DNA of 64,000 bases from NCBI GenBank assembly GCA_963833655.1, contig CAWHYL010000005.1, positions 620,001 to 684,000 on the forward strand, read 5' to 3'. This document shows positions 26,080-34,656 of the stretch, one piece after another; positions within the stretch are counted from its first letter, which is position 1, and each line of letters starts with the position of its first letter. This DNA is from 3-1-20CM-4-69-9 sp963833655 (GTDB taxonomy: Bacteria; Actinomycetota; Thermoleophilia; Gaiellales; Gaiellaceae). The notes under the pieces were generated by a model. The model ran no database searches. It was not told the DNA's origin and saw nothing but the letters and a program-made list of their open reading frames with translations. The position numbers were made by a program, and so were the translations under genes.

Positions 26080-26110
26080 TTGACTTAAACCTTACTTGAG
26101 GTTCTAGCCT
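26080..26110 (+). promoter_or_regulatory. SoxR-type promoter/operator of the Rieske protein gene
   Basis: TTGACT (26080-26085) and TAGCCT (26105-26110) are separated by 19 bases, the long spacer typical of MerR-family promoters. The spacer holds CTTAAACCTTACTTGAGG at 26084-26101; its right half ACTTGAGG is identical to the E. coli soxS SoxR box, and the left half is weaker. Transcription would start near 26117, 24 bases before the ATG. Confidence 0.75.
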
Positions 26111-26140
26111 GTCGGCGTGACCTTTACGAAGGAGGACCAG

Positions 26141-27886
26141 ATGGCTGCCGTCGCAACCCGACCTCTCGTCCGTGCCGCGTCGCTCGCGGAGCTGCGTGCG
26201 TCGGGGCGGCTTGTGGTCCACGTCGACGGGCACACACTCTGTCTCTTCGCGGACGGTGATGAGGTTTATGCCGTCGACAATCGCTGCCCGCACATGGGCT
26301 TCCCGCTCCATCGCGGCACGCTGTGCGACGGGATCCTCACGTGTCACTGGCACCACGCCCGCTTCGACCTCTCAACAGGCGGCACGTTCGACCAATGGGC
26401 CGACGATCTGCGTCGCTTCCCGGTCGAGGTTGGCGGCGACGATGTCCTCGTTGACTTCAGCCTGCGCGACGACATGGTCGAGCATCACCGCAGGCGGCTG
26501 TGTGACGGGCTCGAGCGGGACATCCCGCTCGTGCTTGCGAAAGCGGCGCTTGCGCTCATGAAGGCAGATCCAGCCGGCGTCGAGACCTTCTGCAATGGGC
26601 TCGATTTCGGCGTCGCGCGGCGTGGAGGCGGCTGGTTTCGAGGGTTGACGACGCTTACGTGCTTGATGAACCTTCTGCCCAGGCTCGACGAGGCGGACCG
26701 TGCCGCCGCTCTCTATCACGGGCTGGCGGACGTCGCTGCCGACTCGGCAGGCGAGCCACCACATTTTCGGCTCGACCCGCTCCCGGGACCGGCAGACCAA
26801 TCGCAGCTTGCGCGCTGGTTCCGGGGGTTCATCGAGGTGCGGGACACCGAAGGCGCGGAGCGCGCGCTCGTCTCCGCTGCGCGAGCCGGTGCGTCATCTC
26901 GAGAACTCGCGAACATGCTCTTCGCAGCCGCGACCGACCACCGATACCTGGACGGCGGGCACACGCTCGACTTCGTCAACAAGGCGTTGGAAGCGCTCGA
27001 TGTCGCCGGCTGGGAACGCGCGGACGTGGTGCTCGCTTCGCTGCCGACGCAGCTCGCCAACGCGGAACGGATGGAGGAGGCGAACGCGTGGCGGAATCCA
27101 GTCGATCTCGTCGTGCTGCTCGACAACGCGTTCGCGCGAATACCGGACGCACTCTCAGCGGGGGCGGCGGTCGACGGCTGGTCGGGGCGCAACGCGCTCG
27201 TCGGGAAGGTCCTCGGTGAGGATCCGACGGCGAGCATCGAGGCTCTGCTCATAGCTCTCAGCGACGGTGCGACCGAAGTCGAGCTTGCGTCCGCGGTTTC
27301 CTTAGCGGCCGTCATGCGGATCGTGCGCTTCCCGACGAGCAACGAATTCGGAGACTGGGACACGGCGCTGCACACATTCACGTTCGCCAACGCCGTCGAG
27401 CAGGGACTCCGGCGATCGCCATCACCGGAACTCCTCCGCGGCGTCTTTGACGCCGCGATGAGCATCCACCTCGACCGATTCCTCAACGTGCCGGCCGCAA
27501 GGCTGCCCGCGCCCGACCTCGACGCGAACCCGGACGTGCTCTTGGACGAGCTTCCGCGCCTGCTTGACCGCCAGCAGCAGGTCCTCGAGGCCGGACAGCT
27601 CGTCGCCTCGTTCCTGGGTGCCGGCGGCGATCCGCGCAGGCTCGTCGCCGCGCTCGGCGCTGCACTCGCGCGGGAGGACCGCAACTTCCACACGATCCAG
27701 TGCGTCGAGGCGGCGGCCCGCCAGCACGAGCTGCTCGCGCCAGGGGACGCCGCAGGCCTACCGCTAATCGCCGCCGCGCGCTACTTGGCCGCACACGCGG
27801 CCACCAGCCGTTCCCAGCGGCAGACGTTCGATATCGCGCGCCGACTTCACCGGGGCGAGCGGCTCTACGAGGACGTCGCGATATGA
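26141..27886 (+). CDS. Rieske [2Fe-2S] protein with large uncharacterised helical domain
   Basis: 581 residues from ATG 26141, which has AAGGAGG five bases upstream (an upstream GTG at 26117 is close to the transcription start). Residues 10-105 are a Rieske domain with both ligand pairs: CPHMGFPLHRG and CHWHHARFDLSTGG. The remaining 470 residues are mainly helical and I do not recognise them; conserved-looking His positions occur in TDHRYLDGGHTLDFVN, LHTFTFANAVEQGL, SIHLDRFLNVPAARL and NFHTIQCVEAAARQHELL, which could bind a metal. I infer an oxidoreductase induced by SoxR. It is upstream of a frameshifted VOC gene. Confidence 0.82.
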   Translation: MAAVATRPLVRAASLAELRASGRLVVHVDGHTLCLFADGDEVYAVDNRCPHMGFPLHRGTLCDGILTCHWHHARFDLSTGGTFDQWADDLRRFPVEVGGDDVLVDFSLRDDMVEHHRRRLCDGLERDIPLVLAKAALALMKADPAGVETFCNGLDFGVARRGGGWFRGLTTLTCLMNLLPRLDEADRAAALYHGLADVAADSAGEPPHFRLDPLPGPADQSQLARWFRGFIEVRDTEGAERALVSAARAGASSRELANMLFAAATDHRYLDGGHTLDFVNKALEALDVAGWERADVVLASLPTQLANAERMEEANAWRNPVDLVVLLDNAFARIPDALSAGAAVDGWSGRNALVGKVLGEDPTASIEALLIALSDGATEVELASAVSLAAVMRIVRFPTSNEFGDWDTALHTFTFANAVEQGLRRSPSPELLRGVFDAAMSIHLDRFLNVPAARLPAPDLDANPDVLLDELPRLLDRQQQVLEAGQLVASFLGAGGDPRRLVAALGAALAREDRNFHTIQCVEAAARQHELLAPGDAAGLPLIAAARYLAAHAATSRSQRQTFDIARRLHRGERLYEDVAI

Positions 27887-27913
27887 GCGAGCCGAACGTG
27901 AAGATCCGCTGGA

Positions 27914-28344
27914 ATGCACACGATCACGCCGCACATCGTCGTCGGCGACGCGGCAGCCGCCGCCGATTGGTACAAGCAGATACTCGGGGCGGAAGAGCGA
28001 AATCGCATAGAGGTTCCCGGAGGGAAGCTCATGCAGGTCGAGTTGCGGTTTGGCGACTCCGCGGTCATGTTGGCGGACGAGTTCCCGAGGCGGCCGTCCT
28101 GTCACCGCTCAGCATCGGCGGCACGGCCACGGTGTTGCACCTCTATACAGACGACGCGGACGCGATCTGGAACCGCGCACTCGACGCCGGCGCCGAGGTG
28201 CGGCAACCGCTCCATGACGCCTTTTGGGGCGAGCGGTACGGTCAGATCACCGACCCCTTCGGCCACCGCTGGGGCCTCGCACAGCATCTGCGGGAAGCCC
28301 CGCTGGACGAGCTTGCAGAAGCCGCCGCCGCAATGTTTCGCTAG
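27914..28344 (+). pseudogene. VOC/glyoxalase-like protein with a frameshift
   Basis: The first part, from ATG 27914 (HTITPHIVVGDAAAAADWY), reads to MLADEFP; the match then continues in the next frame as EAAVLSPLSIGGTATVLHLY and DPFGHRWGLAQHLREAPLDE to the stop at 28344. One base is missing near 28095, within the TTCCCGAGG run. Together the two halves make a full 143-residue PhnB-type VOC protein. It is a recent pseudogene or a sequencing error in a GC-rich run. It follows the SoxR-linked Rieske gene by 27 bases, so it may once have been its partner. Confidence 0.8.
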
Positions 28345-28364
28345 CGCCTCGAGGCGGGTGCGCT

Positions 28365-28386
28365 CCCAACGCGGGTCGACGTTGGG
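28365..28386 (+). terminator. Weak hairpin after the VOC gene
   Basis: CCCAACG at 28365-28371 pairs with CGTTGGG at 28380-28386 around an 8-base loop; just before it lies the 12-base palindrome CGCCTCGAGGCG (28345-28356). Together they could end transcription from the Rieske-VOC unit. No T-tract. Confidence 0.4.
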
Positions 28387-28401
28387 GGCGAGTGGTGTGG
28401 C

Positions 28402-28860
28402 ATGTATTCCTTTGTGTCCGAGACGCTCGCGATACCCCTGAGAGGAACTCGCGGAGAGCCGGTCGACTTCGCGCGAACGATCGTTTCACACGGCGTCGCG
28501 GAGCTGCCGCCGAATCGGGTCGAGCTCGAGGCGCGGACGCTCGAGACGACGTTGCCGGTCGTGCGCGGAGCACGCACGGTGCGCATCACCGAACAGAACG
28601 GAACATTGAAGATTGACATTGTCGCCGGCAGTTCGGGCGTGCGCCTGCGCGAGGGCCTCGCCGAAACGATCAGGCATATGTTCCGGCTCGACGAAGACCT
28701 CTCCGGTTTCTATGGGTTGGTCGGCGACGACCCCGAGCTCCGCTGGTGCGTCGCAGGCGCCGGCCGAATGCTGCGCGCCCCAACCGTCTTTGAGGACGTC
28801 GTCAAGACCATCCGAACGCTGATACGAACGTCGTCGAGCGTCGGCTGCGCGACCGGTTAG
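28402..28860 (+). CDS. Solo AlkA N-terminal-domain protein or truncated glycosylase (copy D)
   Basis: 152 residues with an intact frame. It matches the N-terminal domain of the glycosylase at 32.3 kb (RGTRGEPVDFARTIVSHGVA, ETTLPVVRGARTVRI, HMFRLDEDLSGFY, GAGRMLRAPTVFEDVVKT), but is more diverged than B and C in the middle, with a few extra residues around AGSSGVRLREGLAE. It ends with IRTLIRTSSSVGCATG instead of a catalytic domain. The 28 bases coding for APTVFEDVVKT differ from the intact gene at one position. Its TAG overlaps the stop of the convergent formylglycine enzyme gene. It could be a functional small protein or a remnant. Confidence 0.72.
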   Translation: MYSFVSETLAIPLRGTRGEPVDFARTIVSHGVAELPPNRVELEARTLETTLPVVRGARTVRITEQNGTLKIDIVAGSSGVRLREGLAETIRHMFRLDEDLSGFYGLVGDDPELRWCVAGAGRMLRAPTVFEDVVKTIRTLIRTSSSVGCATG

Positions 28861-29792
28861 TCCGAGCTGCGAAGGATGCAGCGAAACCCGATGTGGCTCG
28901 TCGATGTGTCGATCGCCTCCCCCTGGCGAGCCGCCGGCCGGTAGCGGAGACAGTAGTTGGGCGCGCAGAGGTGCGAGCCGCCCTTTATCACCCGCCGTGG
29001 GATCGTTTCCCCGGCCGCGTAGCTGTGTTCGTCACTCGTGACGCGCGGATTCTTCGGCGCGCAGCAGGCCCGCTCGATCTCGTTCGGGTGTTGCGTGGCG
29101 AAGAAGTCAGTTGTCCACTCCCAGACGTTGCCGGTCATGTCGTAGAGGCCGTAACCGTTTGGCGGGAAGCTGCCGACCGGCGACGTCCCCTCGTACCCGT
29201 CGAGCGTCAGGTTCTGCCACGGGAAATCGCCCTGCCACGTGTTCGCTGCGGGCTTTCCGTCGGGGAAATGCTCGTCGCCCCACGCGAAGACTGCGCCCTC
29301 GAGCCCGCCGCGCGCCGCGTACTCCCACTCGGCCTCAGTTGGGAGCTCTTTGCCGGCCCAAGCGGCATAGGCCGACGCGTCCTCGTAGGCCACCTGGACG
29401 ACGGGATGCATGTCACGGCCGTTGATCGTGCTGCCCGGCCCCTTAGGTTTCTTCCAGTACGCGCCCGGAACGTATTCCCACCAGTTGCGGAAGTCCCGCA
29501 GATCGACAGGGCCGGCGGTCTTGCGAAACACGAGCGCGCCCGGAACCAGCACAGCGGTGTCGGCCTCCGGGAAGTCGGAAGGATCGAGCGGCCTCTCGCA
29601 GACGGTGACGTAGCCGGTTTCCCGGACGAAGCGCCGAAAGTCGGCCGCCCTAACCGGATGCTCGTCCATCCAGAAGCCGTCGACTTCGACGCGGTGCACC
29701 GGTCGCTCCTCCGGATAGAAGTTCTCGGATCCCATCAGGAACGTGCCGCCCGGAATACGCCGCATGTTCCGGCGAGCTTGCGTGGTGCTCAC
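28857..29792 (-). CDS. Formylglycine-generating enzyme (sulfatase maturase)
   Basis: 311 residues of the FGE-sulfatase family, which converts the active-site Cys of sulfatases to formylglycine using oxygen. Markers: IPGGTFLMGSENFYPEE at the start, VDGFWMDEHPV, LPTEAEWEYAARGGLEG, NVWEWTTDFF and the C-terminal GGSHLCAPNYCLRYRPAAR, which holds the two catalytic cysteines. I choose GTG 29792, 8 bases after the sulfatase stop; the longer frame inside the sulfatase gene has no FGE similarity. The ATG at 29765 (MRRIPGG) is an alternative. The pairing with a Cys-type sulfatase upstream gives its substrate. Confidence 0.92.
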   Translation of the reverse strand: MSTTQARRNMRRIPGGTFLMGSENFYPEERPVHRVEVDGFWMDEHPVRAADFRRFVRETGYVTVCERPLDPSDFPEADTAVLVPGALVFRKTAGPVDLRDFRNWWEYVPGAYWKKPKGPGSTINGRDMHPVVQVAYEDASAYAAWAGKELPTEAEWEYAARGGLEGAVFAWGDEHFPDGKPAANTWQGDFPWQNLTLDGYEGTSPVGSFPPNGYGLYDMTGNVWEWTTDFFATQHPNEIERACCAPKNPRVTSDEHSYAAGETIPRRVIKGGSHLCAPNYCLRYRPAARQGEAIDTSTSHIGFRCILRSSD

Positions 29793-29800
29793 CGTGGTGC

Positions 29801-32227
29801 TTACTGCTTTGTCATCGCGATCTTGAGGCGCTCCTCGGGCGTGATCAGGTGGTCGAGATCTTCGGCCGACTCGTCGATGTCGAGCTGAACCCACGCGACC
29901 GTCCCTGTGAAAGCACTTGTCTGCTGTGTGTAGTCGTCACTGACAGGAGAGCTGTTGTCGCAGCCGACGTCGGCCGTCTCGTCGGCGGAAAACACCATCG
30001 GGACGCTCGCGTCAATACGGCCCTCGCCGACTCTTTCGCCGTCGATGAAGAGCGAGATTGTGCCGCCTTTTCCGAGGCCGCCACCGTCATAGTCGAATTC
30101 CATCCGCACCTGGTGCGTGCCAGCCGGAATCGGCGTGTCGCCCGCGATCTTGAAGCGCTGCAGGCCGAACAGGTTGTAGCAGTAGACGGGCCTGCCCCCC
30201 TTCAGATACAAGCTCCAGCCCGCATATGCACCGCCCTGGGCGATGATCACGCCCTCCGCTCCGGTTTCGGGCACTTCAACCTCAGCCGTGACGGCATGGG
30301 ACCTGTTCTTGATGTTCAGCACCGAACTCTCGCTCAGGCGCCCCATGCCCGTGAACAGGAGTTGCGATTTGCCCCTGATCAGCAAAGGCCGGCCGGCAAT
30401 GTCCGGGTTGAACCGCTCCACGCGTCTGTCATCGAGTGGCAGTACGTTGTACTTGCGCGCCTCCGAGAGCCAGAGCTCTTGAAGCTCCCTGAGCTTCTCC
30501 GGCATTTCCCGAGCAAGGTCATACGCCTGGCTCCAGTCACCTGACGTGTCGTAGAGCTCCCAGACGTCGTCGGAAAACGACGGGAGCGGCTCGACCACCC
30601 ACGGCGTGGAGTGGCGGGTAACCGCAGTCCAACCTTGGTGGTAGATGCCGCGGTTGCAGAACATCTCGAAGTACTGCGTCTCACGTCGCTCAGCAGCGTC
30701 GGAATCGACGAAGGAATACACCATGCTCACGCCCTCGATCGGCTTCTGCTCGACGCCGTCGACGGTTACGGGTTCGGGAATCCCCGCAGCCTCGAGAAGC
30801 GTCGGTGCGACGTCGATGACGTGGTGGAACTGCTGCCGCACTTCGCCTCTCGCCTTGAACCCGCGAGGCCAGTGGACGATCGTGCCGTTGCGCGTTCCGC
30901 CCCAGTGTGACGCGACCTGCTTCGTCCACTGATAAGGCGTGTCCATTGCGTGAGCCCAGCCGACCGCGTAATGGTTGTACGCCTCCGGCGTTCCGAACGC
31001 GTCGATCCGCGAGGCCATGAACTCGGTCGTCTCGAGCGCAGATGCTCCGTTCAACATGAAGCCCTCGTTGAACGAGCCGCGAATTGTCCCTTCTGCGCTC
31101 GCCCCGTTGTCGCCGACGATGTAGTAGACGAGTGTGTCCTCGAGGACGCCGAGATCCTCGAGCGCGTCGACGAGGCGCCCGACATGGTGGTCGGTGTGCT
31201 CCAGGAAGCCGGCGTAGACTTCCATCTGCCGGGAAAGCACCGGCTTGAGCTCGTCAGGCATGTCGTCCCACGCCGGGATCTCCTCGTGCCTGGCGGTCAG
31301 CTGCGTATCCGGTGGGACGACGCCGAGCGCCTTCTGGCGCTCGAGGATCTCCTCGCGCAACGCATCCCAACCCTGGTCGAACTTGCCCTTGTACTTGTCG
31401 GACCATTCCGCAGGAACGTGATGCGGCGCGTGCGTCGCGCCCGGAGCGAAGTACACAAAGAACGGTTTGTCCGGCATCAGCGCCTTCTGCGACCGAATCC
31501 ACTTGATCGCCTTGTCGGTCATGTCCACGGTGAAGTGGTAGCCCTCCTCCGGCGTCTTCTCTGGCTCTATGGGAGTCGTCCCCTCATAGAGCGCGGGGTA
31601 GTACTGATTCGTCTCCCCGCCGATGAAGCCGTAGAAGTACTCGAACCCGCCGCCTCCGCTCGGCCAAGCGTCAAAGGGTCCGAGCGGGCTCGTCTCCCAG
31701 ACCGGCACCTCGTGGCACTTGCCGAACTGCGCCGTCGAGTAGCCGTTCAGCTTGAGGGTCTGCGCGATCGGCGCGCAGGTGTTCGGGCGGATCGAGTTGT
31801 AGCCGGGTGCCGACGTCGCGAGCTCGGTGATGCCGCCCATGCCGACCGTGTGGTGATTGCGCCCGGTGAGCAGCGCCTGCCGCGTCGGCGAGCAGAGCGC
31901 AGTCGTGTGGAAACGGTTGAACTTGAGACCGTCGGCGGCAAGACGTTCCGCAGTCGGTGTCTCGCACGGCCCGCCGAACGCACTCGAGGCGGCGAACCCG
32001 ACGTCGTCGAGCAAGACGATGAGCACGTTCGGCGCTCCCTCCGGCGGTCGCAACGGCTCTATGGGCGGGAACTTCGCCTTGGGGTCGCTGGCATCTTCAT
32101 AGACCGGACCGTCGTACGCGCGGTCGGGGATGGGAAGCACTTCTCGTTCGACAGTGGGATCAGGCACAGCCGCTCCTCTTCTGGGGTCGAGGCCATCTTT
32201 CGATCTCGAGGGCGGACTTGGCATCAC
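29801..32227 (-). CDS. Cys-type arylsulfatase
   Basis: 808 residues. The metal-binding Asp pair is in NVLIVLLDDVGFAASSAFGG (Asp74-Asp75); the modified Cys112 lies in ALCSPTRQALLTGRNHHTVG, the CxPxR consensus; a metal site DNGASAEGTIRGSF follows later. Residues beyond about 600 form a second beta-rich region (VTAEVEVPETGAEGVIIAQG) seen in large arylsulfatases. It lacks a signal peptide, so it likely acts in the cytoplasm or is exported by other means. The downstream FGE gene activates it. Probably hydrolyses sulfate esters for sulfur. Confidence 0.93.
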   Translation of the reverse strand: MMPSPPSRSKDGLDPRRGAAVPDPTVEREVLPIPDRAYDGPVYEDASDPKAKFPPIEPLRPPEGAPNVLIVLLDDVGFAASSAFGGPCETPTAERLAADGLKFNRFHTTALCSPTRQALLTGRNHHTVGMGGITELATSAPGYNSIRPNTCAPIAQTLKLNGYSTAQFGKCHEVPVWETSPLGPFDAWPSGGGGFEYFYGFIGGETNQYYPALYEGTTPIEPEKTPEEGYHFTVDMTDKAIKWIRSQKALMPDKPFFVYFAPGATHAPHHVPAEWSDKYKGKFDQGWDALREEILERQKALGVVPPDTQLTARHEEIPAWDDMPDELKPVLSRQMEVYAGFLEHTDHHVGRLVDALEDLGVLEDTLVYYIVGDNGASAEGTIRGSFNEGFMLNGASALETTEFMASRIDAFGTPEAYNHYAVGWAHAMDTPYQWTKQVASHWGGTRNGTIVHWPRGFKARGEVRQQFHHVIDVAPTLLEAAGIPEPVTVDGVEQKPIEGVSMVYSFVDSDAAERRETQYFEMFCNRGIYHQGWTAVTRHSTPWVVEPLPSFSDDVWELYDTSGDWSQAYDLAREMPEKLRELQELWLSEARKYNVLPLDDRRVERFNPDIAGRPLLIRGKSQLLFTGMGRLSESSVLNIKNRSHAVTAEVEVPETGAEGVIIAQGGAYAGWSLYLKGGRPVYCYNLFGLQRFKIAGDTPIPAGTHQVRMEFDYDGGGLGKGGTISLFIDGERVGEGRIDASVPMVFSADETADVGCDNSSPVSDDYTQQTSAFTGTVAWVQLDIDESAEDLDHLITPEERLKIAMTKQ

Positions 32228-32318
32228 CCTCCGAGGACGAACCGGCTAAGCGCGGTGACGGCGCCAGCGATCCAGGGAAAGGCATGCTGACGCAGTCCCG
32301 GCTCCAAAGGATGCTCAG

Positions 32319-33206
32319 TTGACCCTCATTGCAGAGACCCCACTCGTCGGCGCCGGTGGCGAGCCCATCGACTTCGCCCGGACGATCGCGTCGCACGGCG
32401 TCGCAGAATTGCCGCCAAACCGCGTCGACCTCCTAGGACGCACCCTCGAGACGACGCTTCCGACCGCGCGCGGCGCGCGCACGGTCAGCATCACCGCCCG
32501 CGGCAAGAAACTGCGAATCGAAGGAAGCGCCGACCCCAGACTGACGCGGACCGTCGCGCACATGTTCCGGCTCGACGAGGACCTCTCCGGCTTCTACGAG
32601 CTCGTGCGCGATGACGACCTCGCGTGGTGCGCGCTCGGCGCCGGGCGCATGCTGCGCGCGCCAACCGTCTTTGAGGACGTCGTCAAGACGATCTGCACCA
32701 CGAACACCGCCTGGTCCGGGACGCGGAAGATGACCACCGCGCTTGTCGACAACCTCGGCGTCGAGGCGCCCGGTGGTGCGCACGCATTTCCGACGCCGGA
32801 AGCGATGGCGGAGGCGGACGAGGCGTTCTATCGCGAGGTCATCCGCGCCGGCTATCGCGGCCCGTATCTGAAGACGCTCGCTGCCGACGTCGCCGAGGGA
32901 CGGATCGACCTCGAGGAGCTGAACGACCCGGACTTGCCCGACGAGGAGGTGGCGGCGCGGCTGCTGGCGCTGCCGGGCGTCGGCCCGTACGCGGCCGCGC
33001 ACGTGATGCTGACGTCGCTGGCGCGCTACTCGCGGCTCGTGCTCGACTCGTGGACGCGCCCGACGTACGCGCGACTCGCCGGCGCGCGCGGTGCGTTGAA
33101 GGACTCGACGATCGAGCGTCGCTTCAAGCGCTACGGCGAGTGGTCCGGCCTGGCGTTCTGGCTCTACCTGACGCGCAGCTGGGTCGAGGACGGACTGCCC
33201 GTGTAG
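32319..33206 (+). CDS. alkA: DNA-3-methyladenine glycosylase, AlkA/HhH-GPD type (intact copy E)
   Basis: 295 residues from TTG. Residues 1-124 are the N-terminal TBP-like domain; residues 125-295 are the HhH-GPD catalytic domain with the hairpin LPGVGPYAAAHV at 218-229 and probable catalytic Asp243 in LVLDSWTRPTY. No Lys at the glycosylase/lyase position, so it is a monofunctional base-excision enzyme removing alkylated bases. The segment CTTNTAW after the domain boundary marks the true continuation that copies A-D lack. It is divergent from the sulfatase and 14 bases upstream of tRNA-Sec. Confidence 0.88.
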   Translation: MTLIAETPLVGAGGEPIDFARTIASHGVAELPPNRVDLLGRTLETTLPTARGARTVSITARGKKLRIEGSADPRLTRTVAHMFRLDEDLSGFYELVRDDDLAWCALGAGRMLRAPTVFEDVVKTICTTNTAWSGTRKMTTALVDNLGVEAPGGAHAFPTPEAMAEADEAFYREVIRAGYRGPYLKTLAADVAEGRIDLEELNDPDLPDEEVAARLLALPGVGPYAAAHVMLTSLARYSRLVLDSWTRPTYARLAGARGALKDSTIERRFKRYGEWSGLAFWLYLTRSWVEDGLPV

Positions 33207-33220
33207 TTACCCTGCGCGAC

Positions 33221-33312
33221 GGAGCGGCCGGGGCTGGTGCCCCAACTGGTCTTCAAAACCAGTACGGCGTCGTAGCCCGACGCTAGGCAGGTTCGACTCC
33301 TGTGCCGCTCCG
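33221..33312 (+). tRNA. selC: tRNA-Sec (anticodon UCA)
   Basis: 92 bases with all the marks of tRNA-Sec. The acceptor stem is 8 bp (GGAGCGGC at 33221-33228 with GCCGCTCC at 33304-33311) with discriminator G at 33312. The D arm is long (GGGGC-TGGT-GCCCC). The anticodon stem CTGGT/ACCAG encloses loop CTTCAAA with anticodon TCA at 33253-33255. A long variable arm has stem GCGTCG/CGACGC, and the T arm holds TTCGACT. CCA is not encoded. It reads in-frame UGA for selenocysteine together with SelB, whose gene end opens the window. Confidence 0.95.
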
Positions 33313-33429
33313 TTACAGCTGAAGTCGCTGCACACCGGGGTGTTTCGCCCACGCGCTCTACTCAATCGGTAGCGGCCTGACGTGCGCCACTCACAGTCAT
33401 CCGAGTAGCGGCAGTTAGGGTTAACGGCC

Positions 33430-33918
33430 GTGCGGGAGGGCTCGGGACAGCTTGTCCTTCGCGAGATCGAAGATCGTGATCTCGGCGTGCTGTTCGAGCA
33501 CTGGACGAATCCCGACGCGATACGGATGGCCGCGTTCACTTCGCCGGATCAGAATGATCGAGCCGCCTTCGAGCGACGGTGGGCGCGGCTGAGGAGCGAC
33601 GTGTCTACGACGAACAGGGTCGTCGAGATCGACGGTCGAGTCGTGGGTCACATCGCGAGCTTCGACTTGGAGGGTCGCCGCGAGGTCACCTATTGGATCG
33701 GCCGTGAAGATTGGGGCCGCGGCATTGCCACGCGTGCTCTACAAGAGTTCTTGCAGCTCGAGGCAAGCCGGCCGCTTTACGCTGCCGCCGCGAGCGACAA
33801 CGCCGCGTCGATTCGTGTGTTGACGAAGTGCGGTTTTCGCGTCGTCGGCGAGGGGCGCGGGTTCGCTCATGGGCGCAACGAGGAAACTGACGAGGTCGTG
33901 CTCCGACTCGATGCATGA
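33430..33918 (+). CDS. GNAT-family N-acetyltransferase (island cargo)
   Basis: 162 residues from GTG. The RimJ/RimL-like GNAT fold is seen in LVLREIEDRDLGVLFEHWTN, VVGHIASFDLEGRREVTYWI, the acetyl-CoA loop GREDWGRGIATRALQEFL, and the C-terminal AAASDNAASIRVLTKCGFRV. It resembles acetyltransferases that modify small molecules or ribosomal protein N-termini; the target is unknown. It is the only clearly intact enzyme gene in the tRNA-Sec island. Confidence 0.88.
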   Translation: MREGSGQLVLREIEDRDLGVLFEHWTNPDAIRMAAFTSPDQNDRAAFERRWARLRSDVSTTNRVVEIDGRVVGHIASFDLEGRREVTYWIGREDWGRGIATRALQEFLQLEASRPLYAAAASDNAASIRVLTKCGFRVVGEGRGFAHGRNEETDEVVLRLDA

Positions 33919-34096
33919 CCCCAACTGCCCTCGGCTGGGCGAGCGTCCTCTCGCCTAACCAACGCCGTTCTGCCCTAACGCTCCACGCTCCTAACGTGCT
34001 TCGACCTCGGCGTCGGCGAAACGGCGCCTTTGTACTGCATTGTTTGTACTGACCGGCTCGCCCACAGTCGACGTTCGAGAGCTCGTTGCTGCCTAG
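33919..34096. other. Non-coding island sequence with a TTGTACTG direct repeat pair
   Basis: No gene is seen. TTGTACTG occurs at 34030-34037 and again at 34044-34051, 14 bases apart. A similar pair, TTGTACCG, is at 35557-35564 and 35569-35576 near the other end of the island. These could be recombinase arm sites or remains of an integrase C-terminus. Confidence 0.45.
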
Positions 34097-34327
34097 CTTG
34101 CTGGGATCCGATCGGGTGATCCGAACCGCGCGTACCGGGCCGCGGACGCTTGGATCTCTCGGGTTCATGGCCGGCAGAAGGAGACGATCGAGACTCAGCT
34201 GCCGACGCTCGATGATCCGCTCGACATTGCGTCGATGACTCATGAGCAGCGTGATGCGCTCAAGCGCCGCCTGCTGGCCGAGCGCCCGCATCTCGCCGAG
34301 CAGCTGGGCATCGAGTACACCGGTTAG
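34097..34327 (+). pseudogene. Unrecognised truncated coding remnant in the island
   Basis: 76 codons, open from the TAG at 34094-34096 to the TAG at 34325-34327, with no good start at the left. The translation looks protein-like rather than random: DPNRAYRAADAWISRVHGRQ, then TIETQLPTLDDPLDIAS and MTHEQRDALKRRLLAERPHL, ending EQLGIEYTG. Codon use is less GC-rich than around it (GAT, ACT, CAT, CGT). I do not recognise it; a phage or plasmid protein tail is possible. An internal ATG at 34235 could give a 30-residue peptide. Confidence 0.45.
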
Positions 34328-34656
34328 TCGTTGTTGCGGATTCGGACGTGTCCGCAACCGTGCTGACCGCGTCCACGCCTTGGCGGGAGGGGTCCTACGG
34401 CGGCAAGCCCCGTACCCCCGCCAACGGCTCGCGCAGCGCGGAACCCAAATCGGGGCGCCCTCTGTAGGAAGTAGGGCGCGAGCGGCGAAGCAACGCCGAT
34501 CCCTGGACGGCGAACCAGAGCTCAGGACGCGCTTGCCCAATCAAAGCTGTCATCACCCGCGAATCGACAGCGTCACGCCGAGCATCCCGTGCCCGCCGGC
34601 TATGTAGAGGTTCAATGTCGCCGGGCCCCCATCCGCCTCGGCACACACAGGCCGAC
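34328..34656. other. Island stretch without recognisable genes
   Basis: 329 bases between the coding remnant and the two-TM protein gene. No open frame on either strand has family features, and no repeat stands out. It is consistent with decayed island DNA. Confidence 0.5.

Noticed and set aside
27914..28344. VOC frameshift as programmed frameshifting
   Set aside because: No slippery sequence or downstream structure is evident; a lost base in TTCCCGAGG explains it more simply.
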